From: Megalobrama amblycephala
Lineage: Eukaryota; Chordata; Actinopteri; Cypriniformes; Xenocyprididae
NCBI RefSeq assembly: GCF_018812025.1
Contig: NC_063062.1
Coordinates: 7,255,058-7,319,057 of the forward strand
Length of the DNA stretch: 64,000 nucleotides
Direction: 5' to 3'
The notes beneath the pieces were generated by a model, which saw only the letters and a program-made list of their open reading frames with translations, did no database searches and was not told the DNA's origin. Made by a program: the position numbers and the translations under genes. This document shows positions 58,847 through 64,000 of the stretch, piece after piece (positions within the stretch are counted from its first letter, which is position 1; the number at the start of each line of letters is the position of its first letter).

Positions 58847-59761
58847 CCACACGAACACGGGTATTTTCAAAACCGCACCTTTTTCTATGCGGTTTGGCCA
58901 TTCGTCCACACGCAAAGGCAGTATCCGGTAACTGAAACCGAACTTTTTTGAAAACTCCTGCGAGGGTGAAGATTTTTAGAAACTCTGGTTGCTGCGTTGT
59001 CGTGTAGAGGTTGAAACCAGATATTTTGGCCAGTGACATCGGAGTGCGCGATAAGATGGCTCACTCCTATTAGTTATGAAAGGGAGAAAATGCAACACGC
59101 ATTATGGTGAAATACACCCCGCCTTCTAAGTAAAAGAGCCAATGGCTGATTAATAATGTCATGACGTCACTACAGCTGCCATTAGAAGCTCCGGTTACCA
59201 TAGAAACTTGAATCTCGCGCTTAGGACTGTACATGCGCTTTGGCTAGTCTAGGCTGAAAATAAGCTTTTTTTACGCTTTTTGAGCATATAAACAACATTT
59301 ATGGGACGGTTCATGTCAGATTTTGTTGCTGATTTGAAATACGTTATTTAATTGTGATTTTGCCAAGCAGTTTTTGAGATTTTAGGATTCCCCACTCAAA
59401 TAGATAGGACTTGATCTTGGATGCCCGAAATAGTTGCCTGGAGGCTTTGGAAATATGGCCGCCTAGTGAACAGGCTTTCCTTGAAAGGGACTTTGGCTGT
59501 TATCTCCTTTGTTTGATGTTAGACTGTGTGCCGCTATCTCCTTTGTTTACATGAGGCGAGTCTGTGCAATGAAAGACATAGCCAATGTTGCTGCTAATAA
59601 CTGTGCTAACAGGACTTATAACATGTATACAGATACATGCACAGTTCTCCAATTATATTGCAGAACAGAGGCGTCAGAATGTAATACTACGCAGGTTTTG
59701 GTTTTTTATTTACTTTAAATGAATATGTCTCATTGTATTCTTCTGGTTTATGGAATTATTA

Positions 59762-60376
59762 TTAAAGAAACACTCCACTTTTTTTTGAAAATAGGCTCAT
59801 TTTACAAATCCCCTCGAGTTAAACTGTTGAGTTTGCAAATCCATTCAATCGATCTCCAGGTCTGGCGGTAGCACTTTTAGCATAGCTTAGCATTGTTCAT
59901 TGAATCTGATGAGACCACTAGCATCTCGCTCAAAAATGACCAAAGAGTTTCGATATTTTTCCTATTTAAAACTTGACTCTTCTGTAGTTAAATCATGTAC
60001 TAAGACCGACGGAAAATGAAAAGTTGCGATTTTCTAGGCCAATATGGCTAGGAACTATACTCTCATTCCGGCGTAATAATCAAGGAACTTTGCTGCCGTA
60101 CCATAGGTGCAGCAGGCGCAATGATATTACGCACAATGTAACTATAGAGAAGAGTCAAGTTTTAAATAGGAAAAATATCAAAACTCTTTGGTCATTTTTG
60201 AGCGAGATGCTAACGGTCTAATCAGATTCAATGAACTATGCTAAGCTATGCTAAAAGTGGTACCGCCAGACCTGGAGATCGGCTGAATGAATTCGAAAAC
60301 AGTAAAACTCAACTGTTTAACTCTAGGGGAATTGGAAAATGAGCCTATTTTCAAAAAAAGTGGAGTGTCCCTTTAA
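59762..60376. mobile_element. 615-bp TTAA-flanked foldback element
   Basis: TTAAAGAAACACTCCACTTT at the left and 'aaagtggagtgtccctttaa' at the right. The arms stay complementary for roughly 220-250 bp each (for example 'gagatctgg...tggcggta' motifs, 'gagcgagatgcta' with 'tagcatctcgctc', 'aaacttgactcttct' with 'agaagagtcaagttt'), leaving a loop of about 130 bp. The arm-to-arm identity is high compared with the host repeat, so the insertion looks comparatively young. Confidence 0.88.
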
Positions 60377-60385
60377 TAATAATAG

Positions 60386-60455
60386 TAATAAAATGCTTAA
60401 TAAAATGACAATGTTGTTAGTAATAAAATGCTTAATAAAATGACAATGTTGTTAG
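60386..60455 (+). repeat. Exact tandem duplication of a 35-bp unit
   Basis: Two identical 35-bp copies beginning 'taataaaatgcttaataaaa' and ending 'tgttgttag' lie head to tail just right of the TTAA element. No mismatch is seen between them, which suggests a recent replication slip. Confidence 0.95.
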
Positions 60456-60589
60456 CCTACCGGACTTCTCCAACATGGCTTCTGACAGCGCTTTAAAGCT
60501 TTTTTGTGTTTTCATGTGGACAGAGATTTTTTTAAAATCCATGCTTGTGTGGATGTGATTTCTTTTTAAAAATGATGGAGGAAAAACTC

Positions 60590-60616
60590 CACATTCACAT
60601 TCACATTCACATTCAC
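60590..60616. repeat. (ACATTC)n short tandem repeat
   Basis: About 4.5 units of the hexamer. Confidence 0.9.
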
Positions 60617-60829
60617 ACAGCCTCACATTCATCTGTTTCAGATAAAACTTAATGCACTTTTAGCACCACTCACTGGACATTTCACTTTGAATGTGTCGAA
60701 AAATAAAAGTAATCATTTTAAATATTGCCACAATGAGCAATGAGCCTGGGTTGCCAAAACCAGTTGCAGTCCAAAACCAGTTGCTCTTCAAAACGTCATC
60801 TTTTGTGTTCTGCAGAAAAAAAGAGAGGG

Positions 60830-60893
60830 TTGAAATACCATGAACCAATAAATTACAGAATTTTCATTTTTTGGTGAACTATCCCTTTAAGTA
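60830..60893. repeat. Solo right arm of a 'TTCACCC'-type foldback element
   Basis: 'acagaattttcattttttgg' followed by 'tgaactatccctttaa' is the right terminus of the foldback group. The other arm is missing. Confidence 0.8.
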
Positions 60894-62614
60894 CCAGTTT
60901 AATTCTCCATAATAATGTTTTGCGTTTGCGGCAAATGCTATACGAGTTTGACTGACATCCCTTTGTGCAGCACAGAGCACTTCACACCATTCCATGGAGA
61001 CAGATCACAACATAATGAATTTCAGAGTACTATTGTTTTTCCTCAGGTTTCCACAGCAGTGGTCTCACAGTCAAGCTGAGACAGAGATACATGTTTTCAT
61101 TGGCTCCGACACTGGCCACTAAGAGTGATCTGACTCTCTTTGACAGCGGATAGTTTCCATTTAATTCTGTACAGCGCTTGTGTTTCCTGATTTAGCCCTT
61201 GAACTAAATGCATTAACTCAGCATGTCAAATTCCAATTGCAACATGCTTTTTCACCCTGTAAAAGACATTTCTTTAAAGTATCCCCAATGCTGCCCTGAT
61301 GCCAGAAGATCAGACTTACAATGTGTGTGGAGTATTTTTTTGCTGATAAAAGTTCGACTTGTTAATCTGTGCTTTATGGATCCATTGCTATGGGCTGTTG
61401 ATATAATTCATACATCAAACTTAATATGATCATTTTCAGCCCATTCAACATTCATCATTTTAAATTATGAATAATTGTTTGTGTTGCAAGATGTGTGTGT
61501 TCTGAAAAGTAAAATTCCTCCCCAAGCTCCTTTATTGCTTAACACTACACCCTTTCCCATGTGCTTTAAATCTGCATTGCATTAAATTTGTGTTGTTTTT
61601 ACTGCAAGCTATGAAATTGCACAGCATACAGTGGTGTATAAGACTTGTCTGTATTGCCAGTGCATGTAACATTTTACTCAGCACTACACCAGACTTTAAT
61701 TTGTTTGTACAAATTAGCATTTTAATGAAAATGGTGCTTCTGGGATTTGAGGAATAATTAAAGTACACTAAGGTCTGTAATTACGTGAGTTTTTGCGAGT
61801 TAAAAGGGTTGGCGCACCTGTCTTTAAATATTCCTAGTATTCCCAAAGCTGAAAAATGTTATTTCTGTATCAGTGGCCTCAGATGGCAGCTCAGAGCTGT
61901 GTTGCATTTCCGTTCTGTAATGGTCTTTACGCACCTGGGGATGTTAAAATGGCCACATTTTCTAGAATAGGTTTCTGAGACATTGCCAGAGCTTCAGGTG
62001 TGTCTTATCTGCCTGACCGCACATTGGTCTTATCCTACCATGAACCTGAATATATGAATTTGGTGCTGAAATTGTTGAATAACAATGAAATCCAAAAAAT
62101 CCCCCCCTCCCCTAACCCCCTTGCAGAGTATTTTGCATTTAGACCACATTTTAAAATGAATGAATGTCACTTCATTAAGGCGAGGTCACATTTCACCAAA
62201 ATTTCATAGATATATGGAGTATGTCTGGGTTTTTTTTTTTTTACAAGCGTGTTCTATTTGAAAGAAATGAAAACATCTGTTATCTTCGTCTCTTTTGGCA
62301 AAGTTTATTTCAGTCTGAAAGATGGGATGCTGCTTTGACAATAAAACAAGAAGAGACTCAGTCCTTTCACGCACATCTGTGTTTATCTGCATCCTGCGAG
62401 TCTGTAAGGTCATAGAGCCCAAGCATTGGGAGAAGATGAAAAGAATGACAGAGACTTATGAGGAAACTGTAAAGCACGCCAGTGGCCTCTTTCTGGCTCG
62501 AAAAAGAGTAACTGCACTAAAGTCTTTGTAGGTTGGGCTTTATCTGGACATATAAAGAAAACAGAGATTTTTTTTTTTTTTAAATGTCCTTTACTTTGAT
62601 GTTCAATATAGTAT
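60894..62614. other. Intergenic unique sequence
   Basis: About 1.7 kb without recognised repeats. 61000-61190 has fairly high complexity. The frames around 62204-62631 occur on both strands and lack features. No gene is supported. Confidence 0.45.
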
Positions 62615-63257
62615 TTAAAGGGACGGTTCACCCAAAAATGAAAATAGCTATCATTTAAAGGATTAGTTTACTTCTGAATTAAAATTTCATGATGATTTAC
62701 TCACCCCCATGTCATCCAAGATGTTTCTGTCTTCAACTGAAGAAAGAAATGAAGGTTTTTGAGGAAAACATTCCAGGATTTTTCTCCATATAGTGGACTT
62801 CAGTGGGGTTCAATGGGTGGAAGGTCCAAATTGCAGTTTCAGTGCAGCTTCAAAGGGCTCTACACAATCCCAGCCGAGGAATAAGGGTCTTATCTAGCGA
62901 AACGATTGGTCATTTTCTAAAAAAAATTGTATGCACTGCTCTGCGATCCACCAGAAAGGTCACTCATGACGTTGGCGGAAGTACCGCGGTAGGGCGAAAA
63001 ACTCCATCTAATTTTCTCCTTCAAATTCAAAATCGGCCGATATCATTGTTTTACCTTTTTTCTTTTTTTTTGTAAAGGGCATTTGACTTAATCTTTGCAC
63101 ATTCTCTTTGAAGACACTAAATATGTACTTTCACATGCATCACGCGTGACCGTTCTAACATGATTACGTCGTGCATTACAGATCGCAGAGCTTGTGCAAG
63201 ATGAGAATTTTTGGTTAAAAAATGTATAATTTTTTTTTTTTTAAATGACCGATCTAT
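62615..63257. mobile_element. Foldback element next to a fragment of another
   Basis: A short left arm ('aaagggacggttcacccaaa' with 'aatgaaaat', 62617-62645) is followed at 62655 by a second left end 'tttaaaggattagtttactt'. The arm 'gaaacgattggtcattttct' with 'aaaaaaaattgtat' has its inverse near the right limit ('atgtataatt' with T-run, 'aaatgaccgatc' at 63243-63254). The interior includes 'cactgctctgcgatccacca'. It resembles a repeated cyprinid sequence. Confidence 0.7.
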
Positions 63258-63280
63258 GGAGTCAAATTAATGCCTTAAAG

Positions 63281-63445
63281 TTTTGCACAAAAATAAAGTT
63301 TTGCAAAACAAAAAAAAGAATTGAGCAATAAAAAAATGTTTTGCAAACAAAAATAAAGTATTGAGCGGACAAAAATAAGTTTTGCAAACAAAAATAATAA
63401 ATTGCAAAATAAAATAAAGTAGTGCAAAAATAAAAATATAATCAG
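63281..63445 (+). repeat. Degenerate minisatellite of about 20-22 bp units
   Basis: Successive units of the type 'gttttgcaaacaaaaataaa' with variants (cacaaaa, gagcaataaa, gagcggacaaa) repeat about seven or eight times. They give the repetitive minus-strand chance frame at 63267-63458. Confidence 0.85.
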
Positions 63446-64000
63446 TTACAAAAATCAATGACAGCTGTAATCCTATTTTATCTTTGCCACATATTTTTCA
63501 TGCTCAAACCTACTAAATCATTTGCAACGCTCATTTTATTCTGCGTTTCAGTCAAGCGTGCGCTCACGATACTGGTTTTCCTTTGCGCTGCTCTTTTCTG
63601 CGCGGTTCTCTTTATGGCACTGGTTTGACATGGGGGTGGAGTCAAGAAACGAGGGCACGCCCCCCGCAAAACACGTCATCGGCAGGAGACGCAGATCGCA
63701 ACAGAACAGATCAAGCATAGAGACAGAGCGCATTTATTAACCATGTCAAAGAATTATTTCACCTGTCGCCAGTTACGGTCCCCTCCAATGCATTTCTTAT
63801 AGTAATATGACCCGTTGCTCTCTGTCTCACTGCCTGTATCCACTTTTGTATCCTTGAACATTAGTTTTTTGGGGTTGACAGCTTATAAAAACTTATTTCT
63901 GTTTTTTTTTTAGCTTGTTAGTTGTGCATTGTCACACAGCAGCTTTTAGGCATTGTTCTGTTTTTTGTAATAAGTCAGAAAAGACAAGAAGGCTGCCTCA
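63446..64000. other. Intergenic; CpG-bearing patch at 63540-63740
   Basis: The 63540-63740 part is GC- and CpG-richer than its neighbours ('ctgcgcggttctctttatgg', 'gggcacgccccccgcaaaac') and holds overlapping chance frames on both strands. It may be a repeat edge running out of the window. No gene is recognised. Confidence 0.4.

Larger units (their letters stand above)
58847..60562. mobile_element. Old dispersed repeat with a nested TTAA foldback element
   Basis: 'gtccacacgaacacgggtat' with 'tttcaaaacc' at the left and 'tttcatgtggacagagattt' with 'ttttaaaatccatgcttgtg' at the right are diverged inverse ends. The 615-bp element at 59762-60376 is inserted between them. A perfect CRE-type palindrome TGACGTCA occurs at 59162-59169 inside. 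Confidence 0.55.

Overview
The window is vertebrate nuclear DNA, most likely from a cyprinid (carp- or zebrafish-like) fish. It is AT-rich, has GT-AG introns of several kilobases, and is packed with short DNA transposons, Tc1-like elements, hAT-like elements and a tRNA-derived SINE of kinds common in cyprinid genomes. No bacterial, phage or viral gene organisation is present.

The only protein-coding gene I can support is the 3' end of tmtc2 on the + strand. TMTC2 is an ER membrane protein with a transmembrane mannosyltransferase part and C-terminal TPR repeats. Five consecutive coding exons (2843-2964, 12129-12210, 15558-15672, 20343-20406, 24292-24471) splice in frame into the last 186 or so residues, all TPR array, ending at a TGA at 24469-24471. 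The upstream exons lie outside the window. Introns are 9164, 3347, 4670 and 3885 bp, and much of their length is transposon sequence.

From 24.5 to about 29.3 kb is probable 3' UTR or immediate downstream sequence, interrupted by a defective Tc1-like element sitting inside a (TA)n array. From about 29.3 to 64 kb I find no convincing exon. It reads as a gene desert made of unique AT-rich DNA plus interspersed repeats, several nested inside one another (31.7-35.4 kb and 58.8-60.6 kb are the clearest). One unique block near 35.4-35.6 kb looks like a candidate conserved non-coding element.

The repeats fall into recognisable sets: (i) six copies of one TTAA-flanked non-autonomous element with AGGTGCCC termini, each with an octamer motif and, in five of six, a perfect palindrome centred on GTTACGTAAC; (ii) palindromic elements beginning GGGTTAGTTCACCC; (iii) three Tc1/mariner relics; (iv) two hAT-like elements, one with a near-perfect 8-bp target duplication; (v) several other TIR elements and microsatellites. 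I found no sign of a new enzymatic or defence system. The most interesting observations concern repeat-borne regulatory motifs, large inverted repeats inside a transcribed intron, and nested insertion order. All family assignments rest on reading by eye, without database searches.
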